Positions 54,296 to 64,000 of a DNA stretch of 64,000 bases are shown here, piece after piece. Below the pieces are notes generated by a model that saw only the letters and a list, made by a program, of their open reading frames with translations, was not told where the DNA came from and did not search any database. This stretch comes from Morinoia aosen. Its lineage: Eukaryota; Arthropoda; Malacostraca; Amphipoda; Talitridae. Position numbers and translations under genes: made by a program. The stretch spans positions 89,470,253 to 89,534,252 of the forward strand of contig CM059579.1 in NCBI GenBank assembly GCA_030386875.1, read 5' to 3'. Position 1 is the stretch's first letter. The number at the start of each line of letters is the position of its first letter.

Positions 54296-55021
54296 AGATG
54301 CCTACGGATGCTGTAGATGAGGTCAAAAAGCACAGTCGACATCTGGCTTAACAGCATGTTCGCGACATTACTTGCAGTAATGTCTTCTCAGTAAGGGCGT
54401 GTCAGGCTATTGTCAAAGATGCCGACTAGTGCCTTGTAATTAACGGGAGGAAAAACAATTCTCTCGCAAATAATTAAACTCGCGTATCACAGATACTTGC
54501 GAAACATATATCCGTCTCAGATTTCAAAATTTCAACAGCTTGAATTTCAATTCGGCTCAACTCTCGAAGCCTGTATTATCAGTGCGAAAAGCTCCTAAGC
54601 TTGATTTCATCTCGACTAAAAATTCGACGCTTAGAAAAGAAAAAAAACTATTTCCAATAGAGATTGTACAATATTACAATCATTGGTTTTTAAATATCTC
54701 AAAGTAAATACACTTAGATGATTCACACACATGAGTCTTGTGATACCCATGTCACTAGTCGAAAAGAAATGATTGAGGGCAATGTACTCCTAATCTTGCT
54801 TAATCTACATTTGATAATACATGTAATGATAATTATAAGAGATAACACAATTTCATGGACGATGCATTTTCATTGTGGGGTGAAAACACTTTTGACAGTT
54901 TACATGTACATACATAAAACTTCGCAATTATTGATGCCAGGAAATAATATATGAATCGCTTATTTCGGCCAATGTTCAAAAGTGTCATTTTAAGGAAGCA
55001 TGAAAAAAAATATAAAAATGC

Positions 55022-55064
55022 ATATTCATATACATATATATATATATATTATACATACACACAA

Positions 55065-55102
<38 letters not shown>

Positions 55103-55110
55103 GTACACAT
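55022..55110. repeat. TA and CA microsatellite
   Basis: Runs of (ta)n, (ca)n and again (ta)n within 90 bp, inside the LINE 3' tail. Confidence 0.9.
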
Positions 55111-56326
55111 AAGCATGAGGACCAAGAAGATCATAAGTTTTGTATTTCTAATTCAACAATTTTAACATAACGGTCGTTGGTTAATAAGCATTTTAGTTAT
55201 ATATAAATGGATGATCGCGCAACAAATGTATAGTTTGTACATGAATGCTGTACAATAATAAAGAGATGACGAGTTAGGTAATGTTACAAGTTGAGAGCGA
55301 ACAGAAAAAAAAACATTATCTCTATTAAAATGCTAGTTGTCAGTTTAGTACACACATATGTGCACATATACATGTAAATATATACACATACACATGCACA
55401 CACATACCCACGCACATACACCAAACTCGTAAGCATACACAAATGCATTTCTATTCATCGAGGCAATAACAATACACACGCATTCTATAAAGTGTCATAC
55501 GCATAGCGTGCACACGTACACATATACACCGTACACATATTCACAAGTAAGCATGTGAGCAAATACCAGCGTAATCTAATCAGTATAAACCAGCATTCCA
55601 ATCGGGGGAAACGGAAAAAATATCTTTTATTATGGCATGAATTTTATAAAATTTCCGCACTGAAATTAGTGGCACAAAACAGTCTACCTAAGTCAGAAAC
55701 ATGAAAACGATTGTGGGATGTGAACAAGAAAGAAAACATTAATGTCCTATAAGGGTTTCATATTAGAAAAAATCACATTATCTTTGAAATATGGCGCAAA
55801 TTGTCGGCAATTGATAAACATACAGATGTACATGGGTATCACATTATTATAAGCATATAACTAAACGCATTAAAAGCATATTACTGCAGTATAAATGGAT
55901 GATCACACAACGAATTAATTGTTTTATTTTTACATGGATGCTTTACAATTTCATATTAGAAAAAAATCACATTACCTTTGTAATATGGTGCAGAATGTCT
56001 GCAATTGATAAACACACACACACATATAGGTACCATGACGGTCTAGTTTAATGCTTGCAAAGAAACGGAGAGGGATGACATAAAATGCAACCTTCGACTG
56101 GTTTATCTACTCTAGTGCACACAGGTGTACATACACACATATACAAGTAAGCATGTTTGTAAAAGGCAGCGTTTAGGCAATCAAATCATAATACCTACGC
56201 ATACTTCAAAACTGTTGTGTGATGTCTTGAATTTCAAGACAATGATCGGGGGAGATTGTTCAGCAATGGAGATACCAGGCAAATGAGATTCATCAATACT
56301 TATTCAGTATGTTCTGTAACTGAGAA

Positions 56327-56900
56327 TTATTTTTGGGACTCAAGATGACGAGTTATTTTGGCTTTAAATTCTCTCGGTCTTTGAGGGATTTTAATACTCA
56401 GTGGAAGTTTGTTCCTCAGTAAGGCGCCTGATATGGGCAGAGCTTTCTGCCCTAAGTGAGATGAACGATAGTTGACTAAGACATTATTGTTTCTGTTCGG
56501 TTTTTGATTGGTTACAGTGGGTGAATGGAAACGCACTATCTCAGCATTGCTCTGAGGAAGATATAACGACGAGAATACGTATTGGGCCTTCTGCATGAGG
56601 AGCTTTTCTTGGATAGGAATCCAGCCGAGTTCATTGAGGAGAGGGGTTACGTGTACTTCTTTTTAAATTACCGTTGCATACCACCTTGGCTGCAAAGTTC
56701 ATGCACTTTTGTAAGTCCCTTTGAAGGTATTGAGGTAGGTCTCCCCATATTAGGTTGCAGTAGTCAATGCGCGATAACACCAGCGATTTAATGGCTAATA
56801 ATCTGGACTTTTCGTCTAGCATACTCTTTATGCGATGAAAAAACATCAAAGTTCCATAAATTTTGCTGCAAGTATTCTCAACATGAGATTTGAAGGACAT
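56327..56900 (-). pseudogene. LINE ORF2 C-terminal fragment
   Basis: Two frames: SFKSHVENTCSKIYGTLMFF, HRIKSMLDEKSRLLAIKSLV, LSRIDYCNLIWGDLPQYLQ (56900-56631) and YVFSSLYLPQSNAEIVRFHS to NKLPLSIKIPQRPREFKAK (56596-56327). These align with 39630-40200 and 20100-20688 but are clearly more diverged, so it is a different subfamily. A frameshift separates the two parts near 56600. Confidence 0.82.
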
Positions 56901-57470
56901 GTTTTAAAACGGCTCGACATGTTCAAAACTTGGAAACAGGTTGATTTTTATATTGGCTTGGAAACTTCGAAGCTTTTAGCTCATAGCTTGAATTTCAATT
57001 CGGCTCTAAACTTTCGAAGCCTGTATTACCAGCGCGAAAAACTCCTTAGCTTGATTTCGTCTCGACTCAAATTTCGAAAGCTTGAAAAACAGCTCAAATC
57101 TTCAATCCTTGTAAACCAGATCGGACTTGGAAATTACCGAATAATATTCGCAACTTGAAAACTGTGGGCGATCCCCAACTCAATAAAATTAAGTCAGCAG
57201 AACCTGACTTTCTCCTATCCCTGAAAAGTCAGGAAGATTCTCCGGAATAAAAGCCTCTGAAATTACGGCCCTCAGAACCCTAAAATAGGGAAACTATTAT
57301 CGCTGGCTCCCAAGAAGGACCAGCCAAAAATAAATAATCTATAACTGGCGCCCAACGTGGACTCGCCTAAACAACTATCTAACTTTTGGCGCCCAAGAGG
57401 ATACAGCCAAACCAAATATCCTACAATTAGGCGCCCGAACAAGGGACTGCCATAACCTACTATCTAACAA

Positions 57471-57955
57471 TGGGGTTGAAAAATGAAGGGGAGTAAAATT
57501 TTTAATTTTCGAGCCCATTTCAACCCCATTCTTTGTTCACGTTTGTGAATAAAATGCAATGAACGGTTTTTGAGTATAAAGTACACGAAGAGAACATCTA
57601 TGTAAATTAATAAAATATATTTAAAATATAATTTTAACATTGATACATGCGATTCATTGTAAATTTAGTAGTTATTTGATATCCGATAAAATTACTCTAC
57701 CAAAGTTTTTACTGAATGTTTCTCGATGAAGTTAGATGGCACAAGAAAGAGAAAAAAAAGAAAGAAAACCCGTTCATTTTCAAAAATTGTGATACATGAG
57801 ATGCATTACAACATATTGGGGTTTAAAAATTTTTCAATATAAAACGTCTTTAATTGAACTCATAACATTTCATATGTAATAAAATTATGAATCACAATCA
57901 TCGTAATCATCGTATGAATCACTGTAGGCTGTATCTCCTTTCCCCTGGCTGCGCT
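57471..57955. other. Unassigned AT-rich sequence
   Basis: A short inverted repeat (ggggttgaaa / tttcaacccc, 57473-57533) is the only structure I see. No gene is supported. Confidence 0.4.
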
Positions 57956-57959
57956 TCTG

Positions 57960-58175
57960 ATGTTCTCAATCAAACCACTAATTCTTTTGTATACAATCCA
58001 AGCAACAGGGGAGATAGAGTACAGCCCTGTCCAGCTCCTCTATCACTACTCACTTGCCCAATTGTAAAATTTCCTATCCTGTAGTTAGTGCTAGTGTTTT
58101 CAAACAGACTTTGCACAGTGTTTATTTTACGTTTGATGGTTGGGTAGACTTTTATGATTATACCAACTACCAAAA
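57960..58175 (-). pseudogene. Scrap of the hexanucleotide-tail LINE reverse transcriptase
   Basis: Minus-strand translation VQSLFENTSTNYRIGNFTIG then GAGQGCTLSPLLLGLYTKEL matches the LINE at about 26355-26495. Only about 70 codons remain, with substitutions at conserved sites (VRQGC reads AGQGC). It shows this LINE family is present elsewhere in the window in old form. Confidence 0.8.
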
Positions 58176-59500
58176 ACGCAAATGAGCTCGAGAAGGATGT
58201 TTAAGATCACGCTAACGAGAGGATAATGACGACACGGTTTTGGGAACTCAGCTTGTTTGTCTCTGGTTTATTTGAAGGAGCCGGAAAGGACCGCCGAGTC
58301 TTGTTTCACTGAAGAACTTGGCTGAAGATGGTTCGCAGTCCGTGCAGGCGAAGGGCTCCGGCGAGTGACGAAGTTGACGGTGTGTGTGTGTGTGTGTGTA
58401 TGTGTGGCGATTTATGGTATTCACTTAATGAGTGGGGGCAATTTAGCAGGCAAGAGAAATCAGGGTGATTTCAGGGGTAAGCTCAAAGCCTGCGTAATTT
58501 GAGCAGGTGAATAATATCAATTTGAGCCGTGATTGAGGCGGTAATAGAACTTAATTGGTTATAAAATTAAGATCATTGCACACCGAAGAAAAGTGTCCGT
58601 GGTTGGAAGCAGTTTACAATTTATCCAGTAATTAGATAATATACATGGCTAAAGGCAAGTTAAAGCCGAGGTAAATGCCCAGCTGAGGCAGAATTAAAGG
58701 CAAAGTAAAGGCGAAGCTCAAGGCCCAGGGCTGGATGTTTGTGGTGTGTTGTGACGTCGGAGAATCTGGAATATTCGAGGACGCTGAATGACAATATTCC
58801 GGAAAGACACACCAAGAAAACCCACAACAGCTGTTTTCCCTAGTAGCGTAAATTCCCATTACGGAGAAACCCTGAGTTCTTCCTACAGATTTAACCTCGC
58901 GCTTATTATTTCTCTTTTTTAAGCTCATGAAGAATAAGGACAGGTTTAAACATGCTAGCAATAACTTTTCTCTATGCTCTTGATTTCAAATATAAGCCTG
59001 ACACTAACAAGAATTTAATTTTGCAACAGTCATAATTTTTTAATCATATTATGAAAACTACATGCGATTTCTGTACACGATCGGCGATAATGATTTAAGC
59101 ACACGATCATCAATATGAATCCCGGTAATTTTATAATATGCCCGTGTGACGCTACACTAATGTTTCCTGGCACCAAAATCAATTATTTACGAAACCTACA
59201 GGCAGCATTACTCTGTCCACGTGTCGACTATACATGTAAATATTGAATACTACCAAGTATACTGAATAGAAATATAATACTGAAACACTGTAAAAGTATA
59301 CTGAATATGGAAAGGAAATACTGAGTATAAAATGTAATACTGAACATAAAATGAAAACGTTACACACACCTATCACAACTACGCCATTTAGAGAACAGCT
59401 CAGAAATGCTAGCATCACGTACAAAATATGTCTACGAACTATCTGCACATTTTAAATAATACACCACTGGTAAAAAATACACTTAGAAATTAAACACGAA
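58176..59500. other. Unassigned region downstream of the right-hand gypsy element
   Basis: It may contain part of the LTR of the minus-strand gypsy element, but the outer LTR end cannot be placed. A (tg)n microsatellite lies at 58381-58405. No gene is supported. Confidence 0.4.
58381..58405. repeat. TG microsatellite
   Basis: About nine TG dinucleotides followed by tatgtgtgg. Confidence 0.9.
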
Positions 59501-59790
59501 AAATTTCTTTTTCCACTTACGGGACGCTGAACCGCACGAGCTCACACAAGAAGTGACGCTTCGAAAAATGGCGTGGGCTAGGATGTATGTTGCAACACGA
59601 CGACTTAAACTCGAACGACTGTCGATATTATTTTCATTTTGTGCTTATACACAAAAACTTCTAAGATTAATAATTATAAGTGGAAAATTATTAATAATAA
59701 TTTAAAGTAAGGTTTGAATGCCAATAATTATGTTATTTAAATGTTAATGAGAAATTTACTGAATTAAGACATTATGTAGCGACTGCTACA
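59500..59790 (-). repeat. LTR start region of the right-hand gypsy element (outer end unknown)
   Basis: On the minus strand a polypurine tract (ttggggggtaa, 59791-59801) is followed by TGTAGCAGTCGCTACA, itself an inverted repeat. This is the expected start of the 3' LTR. I see no partner LTR in the window, so the far end is a guess. Confidence 0.5.
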
Positions 59791-59831
59791 TTACCCCCCA
59801 AGGCGCAGACCGAAAGGTCCACCCGCTACAA

Positions 59832-62800
59832 TCATTTGTAGCGGGAAGGAGTGCGAACTACACGACCATGCCGGGTCTGGCGGTCAGAAAATGTTACTGA
59901 GCGGGGAAGTTTGACCAAACGGGTCTGCAAATTGAGGTCAGAAAGAGTTCTAGGAACTGAAGTTACTGCAGCGGTCTCGTCTGGTTTCTCCAGACTTGTC
60001 GCTGTTTCACTAAGAGTGCTAGAATTAGAGTCTCCGATAGGGTTTGAAGATACAGGCAAAAAGAAAGGGTTACACTCAAGTTGACTAGGCAACAATGCAG
60101 CCAATTGAGGAAACTGAGGTGGACGATTTGATCGAGTCTCAGTGGAAAGAAGGTTCTGTGGAGAGAATGAAGAGTTAGTAATCACACTATTATCAGAGGT
60201 GTAAGCGACCTTGAGTCGGTCTATGCTCACAGAATCGGATGAACCAGATTTTTCATGCATGAACGAAATACTTAGGCGTTCTTTTTAATACCTTGAATGG
60301 GCCATCATAAGGGCGGGTGAGGGTTGATTTTATGGCATCAATACGTACGTACACATGTGTGCAATGTTGTAAGGCAGGATCTAATTTATCTTCCGAGTGC
60401 GGCATTCGTGGAGCTACATACTTGATCTGACGCATGCAATCCTTGAGACATGTTACATATGCGGACTGATCAGCAGGTGAAAATTCAGGCAACGGTTTTG
60501 GGTCAACAATGTCGCCAGGGGGGGCGAAGTGTCTTCCCATACAACATTTCTGCTGCTGTGCACTGCTGGTCTTGCCTATACAAATTTCGAATGCTCAATA
60601 ATACTACTGGAAGTCTGTCGGTCTAGTCGTGACTGCAATTAAGGCAACGCAACGCACTCTTGAGATCACGGTAAACCCTCTCAATGAGTCCATTCGACTG
60701 CGGGTGATACGCAGTGTATTGACATTTGAACAACCCAAAACAGTGCTAAGCTCCCTCCAGAATTTAGAGGTAAACTGGGATCCCCAGTCATGAGTGAGTC
60801 ATTAGCAAGAAAAATCTGGAAATCCAATTGGCTACGAAAGCGCGAGCTACAGTATCTGTTTGAGTATCAGGCACAGGCACGGCCTCAACCCATCTTGTGA
60901 ACCTATCAATGATAGTTAACAAATAGGAATGACCACGCAATAAAGGCAAGGGACCCACCAAATCTAGGTGGACCGCATCGAATTTTTGACCTGCAAATGC
61001 ACAACTCTGTAGCGCTGCACGGTTATGTTTCACAACTTTGCTGCTCTGACATGCATGGCAGTTTTGCACAATTTGCTTGACCTCCTTACGCATCGCTGGC
61101 CAGACGAAACGATCGGAAATCAAACGCAATGTACGGTTAACGCCAGGATGTGAAAGAGAATGATAGTGAAGAATGGCTACTCTGCGGAGAGTCGCAGGCA
61201 GATACAAACGGGAAAGTCGCTCAGCGTCACGGTACACGCCGTCAACCAAGGTTAATTTCAGAGAGGTAGCGTTAGTAGGTTTGAGAAGGTCCTGGAGTTC
61301 AGGATCCTCCTTCTGTGCGTTTGCAATGTTACCAAAGGTGATTTCTCCACTGGTTTTGACAGAATTAATTCTAGAAAGACAATCAGAAACTGTATTTTCA
61401 AGTCCTTTAATGTAGCGAATATCAGTGATGAACTGACTAATGAAAGACAGATGTCGAGCTTCTCTTGGTGAGTGACGCTCAGATGGCATTTTGATCGCTG
61501 AGGTCAAGGGTTTGTGGTCTGTTTAGATCACAAACTGCCTTGCCTCTAGAGCGTAACGAAAGTGTCTCACAGATAAGTAGATAGCAAGGAGTTCCCTACC
61601 GAACGCGCTGTAAGCACGCTCAGTGGGCGATAGCTTTTTGGAAAAGAAGGCAAGAGGAGAGATACTAGTCCCTACTTTTTGTTGCAGCACAGCACCTACG
61701 GCAGTACTGGAGGCATCAACCACCAAACTGAAGTCAGCGTTGGCGATCGGATAGGATAGCTCTGTTGCGGTGGCTAGCTTAATTTTTATTTTGTCATAAG
61801 CATTACGTGCATCCTCCGTCCATTTGACATCAGTAGATTTACCTTTTCTCTTTTGTTCCAGCAAATCTGACAAAGGAGCTAAAGTTTGCACACAATTTTT
61901 GATAAAGCTATGGTAGAAATTAACAGAACCTAGGAACCTTCTCAGTTCCTTCTGGGTCTGTGGAAGAGGGAAGTTTTTGATTACCTCTACCTTGGAAGGC
62001 AGAGGTTTTAGACCTAGGCTAGAGATTTCATGACCTAAGTAAATTAGTGATGGCTTTCATAGCTCACATTTGGCAGGATTAACCAGGAGTCCATGATTGG
62101 ACAATCTCTCGAATACGACACGTAAATGATCTTTGTGTAGCTCCGGGGTGGCGAATGCTACCAAAATGTCATCAAGATACACATAGGCAAAGGTGAGATC
62201 CGAGAAGATCTCAGACATGTGTCTCTGGAAAGTTTGAGGTGCATTTCTCAACCCATACGGCATCTTCAAAAATTCAAAGAGACCAAACGGAGTGATTACC
62301 GCGGTCTTAGGTATAGCACTTTCCTCAAGTGGAATTTGATGGAAGGCCTGCTGGAAGTCGATTTTTGAGAAAATTTGTGCTCCCTCCAAATTTGCACTAA
62401 AATCGTGCAAGTAAGGGATTGGAAAACGGTCAGGCTGTGTAACAGCATTTAGCCTTCTGAAATCTCCACACGGTCTGAATTCACCGTTAGCTTTGGGCAC
62501 CAACAAAAAAAGCTAGCCCAAGGGCTTTTGGAACTGCGTATTATGCCGCACTCCTGCATCCTAGCAAATTCTTTCTTGGCTAAAGCCAATCGATCAGGCG
62601 GTAAACGTTTAGCTCTAGAGTAAACTGGAGGTCCAGTTGAGACGATATGATGTTTCGTGCTAGTCTGCATATTTTTAGAAGCTAAGTTAGAGTTCGTTAA
62701 TGCATGGTACTCTGCGAGAACCTGCTCGAAAATGCACTCTTTATTGAATTCGATAGAGAAGGAATGCAAGACATTAGCTCTAGTCGTGCCACAAGCGGGA

Positions 62801-63228
62801 ATTGAGATCTGTGTCTCCTCGTCCCTAATAACTCTATTCTTTAGGTCAACAATGATACCAAATTTTGCTAAGAAATCAGCTCCAATTATTGGTTCATTGA
62901 CCTGCGCAATTAGGAAATTAAAAGTGAAATTTCGCCTTAACCCCAGACTGCAAGCGAGTACTTTGTCCCCATAACACGCTATTGGCGTGCCGTTTGCGGC
63001 TCTTAGTGTCACCAACAAATTATTATTATTTTTATCTTTCGCCGTGGCTGGGATAATTGAAACTGAGAAACCGGTATCGATCAAAACTCGATACTTGGTA
63101 ATGGGATCGAATACGACAAGGAGGCGAGTAGTCTGGGAGTTAGGCAACGCAGTACTCGCTACTGTGCGTCGCTGTTCGCGTTTCCCGAAGTCATTTCGGT
63201 ATAACGAGGGCAGAATCGTGAACCGCAC
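59832..63228 (-). CDS. Pol region of the CsRn1-like element
   Basis: In order: aspartic protease ([15 protein letters not shown]), reverse transcriptase ([53 protein letters not shown], catalytic YLDD), RNase H ([38 protein letters not shown]), integrase zinc-binding part ([24 protein letters not shown]) and integrase core start ([20 protein letters not shown]). The tail includes a chromatin-side segment ([17 protein letters not shown]). The region is broken and several blocks lie in different frames. Confidence 0.82.
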
Positions 63229-63944
63229 TTTCGTGCTTGGTCAACAAATTTTTCGTGGTACCAGCAAAGGTTACTACTAGCATCGCGAGAGCGCGACCTA
63301 AAGCGGCGGTTTTGAGCTGACCTATCATAAGACCTACCTCTCCCAAAGCGTTGGGGAGGAGGACCATAGTCATAGGCATTTTGGTAGCGTGGAAATCTCC
63401 CCGGGCCTGGCTGAATATGAGCTACACTATGACTTAACTGACAATTCTGGAAAGCTTGTTTTAGCTCTGAAATCTCCCTCTGCATTGATTCCATAGAAGT
63501 ATAAGATGGATTATTGGAAGTATTTGACGGGCTAAAACTCGCAGCTGATGCGTTCAAGGAAGCTACCTGAGGCGTTTGGAACATGTTCAGGTTCCGCATC
63601 ACTGTTTCTGTGGCCTGAGCCAACGACTCAAGACTTTCGTCCGGACCTATCACAGACAAGAAAGGCCGCACGGTAGTCGGCACTTTTGTCATATACAATT
63701 CTTTGAGGAATCTTTCGGCTATGCCAACACCGGCAGCAAGTTTCTTAAGTTCCTTTACCAACGATGTGGGAGGAAATGCAACGGAAACACATGGAATAGC
63801 TGAGGCATCAACAAGAGACCTAAACTTGTCCGCATCGGACATTTGCAATTTGGACATTATCTTGTCCTTTAAAACTGAATACGGGTAAATTGGCGGTGGA
63901 TTGTTAATTATTTCGTTAGAATCAGATAGCATTTGCGTGGGCAC
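63159..63944 (-). CDS. Gag region of the CsRn1-like element
   Basis: A capsid-like segment (YPYSVLKDKIMSKLQMSDAD to FLKELYMTKVPTTVRPFL) is followed by a Ser/Asn-rich linker, an Arg/Tyr-rich stretch (RGRSYDRSAQNRRFRSRSRD) and the Cys/His motif [18 protein letters not shown]. This is about the usual length for this branch. It overlaps the protease frame that follows on the same strand. Confidence 0.78.
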   Translation of the reverse strand: MPTQMLSDSNEIINNPPPIYPYSVLKDKIMSKLQMSDADKFRSLVDASAIPCVSVAFPPTSLVKELKKLAAGVGIAERFLKELYMTKVPTTVRPFLSVIGPDESLESLAQATETVMRNLNMFQTPQVASLNASAASFSPSNTSNNPSYTSMESMQREISELKQAFQNCQLSHSVAHIQPGPGRFPRYQNAYDYGPPPQRFGRGRSYDRSAQNRRFRSRSRDASSNLCWYHEKFVDQARKCGSRFCPRYTEMTSGNANSDAQ

Positions 63945-64000
63945 AGCAGCTATTAACGCGTAAAACTTGTCACGCTCGTTGGTGATATTATGATATATAA

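Larger units (their letters stand above)
54645..56930 (-). mobile_element. LINE (CR1/Jockey-like), 3' part, inserted in the gypsy LTR
   Basis: Minus-strand order: C-terminal RT region (56900-56327), then a 3' tail (56326-54645) that matches 35303-36925. It ends near ttggaaatagtttttttt. The tail contains TA/CA microsatellites and no further coding sequence. It is 5' truncated and separates the two parts of the LTR. Confidence 0.7.
54398..57455 (+). repeat. Second gypsy LTR and leader, split by a LINE
   Basis: Left part 54398-54640 starts TGTCAGGCTATTGTCAA and right part about 56985-57455 carries the rest of the LTR and the three primer-binding-site-like motifs. Homology to 50573-51215 runs through the motifs and stops at gggactgc. 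About 105 bp (cttgaatttcaattcgg to cgaaagcttgaaa) is present on both sides of the LINE insert. Because leader sequence follows, this is not a plain 3' LTR. Confidence 0.7.
59500..64000 (-). mobile_element. Ty3/gypsy LTR retrotransposon, CsRn1-like, runs off the right edge
   Basis: Minus-strand order from the window edge: gag, protease, reverse transcriptase, RNase H, integrase, C-terminal tail, polypurine tract and 3' LTR. The gag zinc-binding motif ([18 protein letters not shown]), of CHCC rather than CCHC type, and the short gag suggest the CsRn1/Kabuki branch of Ty3/gypsy. The element is broken in about six places. Age cannot be set from one LTR. Confidence 0.82.

Noticed and set aside
59100-59160. 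Primer-binding-site-like ttggtgccaggaaac on the minus strand beyond the gypsy LTR
   Set aside because: No LTR end or leader supports it, and the motif is short.

Overview
The window looks like repeat-dense nuclear DNA from an invertebrate animal, most likely an arthropod. The evidence is the mix of BEL/Pao and Ty3/gypsy elements, several LINE families, a Penelope-like element, a Helitron remnant, tRNA-derived SINEs, MADF-coding and hAT-like DNA transposons, and intron-split pieces of a kinesin-14 motor gene. The species cannot be named from the sequence. I see no intact host gene, no rRNA gene and no free tRNA gene; the only host-gene signal is the kinesin pieces.

Layout: 1-3345 is the 3' part of a Ty3/gypsy element (integrase, a small membrane-protein ORF, 3' LTR). 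3400-15591 (-) holds two related BEL/Pao elements arranged head to tail and joined LTR to LTR at 8365/8366. 15594-25000 is a minus-strand LINE split by a plus-strand LINE (16178-23512). The inserted LINE carries an OTU protease-like domain and a single in-frame TGA followed by CTA between its two coding parts. 25620-29238 holds head-to-tail copies of another LINE with a hexanucleotide tail. 29397-33342 holds two tandem 0.93-kb terminal-inverted-repeat elements with a MADF ORF, each carrying its own hAT-like insertion.

33455-34745 and 47041-49913 are inverted copies of one segment carrying two kinesin-14 exons. The second arm contains a 1.6-kb TTAA-flanked element and the first arm preserves its empty site. 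Between the arms lie a LINE 3' tail, a Helitron helicase remnant, a second copy of the OTU-type LINE family with a SINE in its 3' UTR, a Penelope-like 3' end, another SINE and a 2.4-kb minisatellite of 36-bp units (43686-46106).

50573-57455 contains a deleted Ty3/gypsy element whose leader carries three tRNA-Lys-type primer-binding-site-like motifs spaced 41-42 bp, plus a second LTR-and-leader copy split by a minus-strand LINE. 57960-58175 is a LINE scrap. From about 59500 to the window end is a minus-strand Ty3/gypsy element of CsRn1-like type.

The genes do not form a pathway. The region is a record of nested insertions. Relative order can be read in several places: the minus LINE is older than both the OTU LINE and the upper BEL element; the MADF elements are older than their hAT inserts; the kinesin segment duplication or its divergence is bracketed by the TTAA insertion in only one arm.
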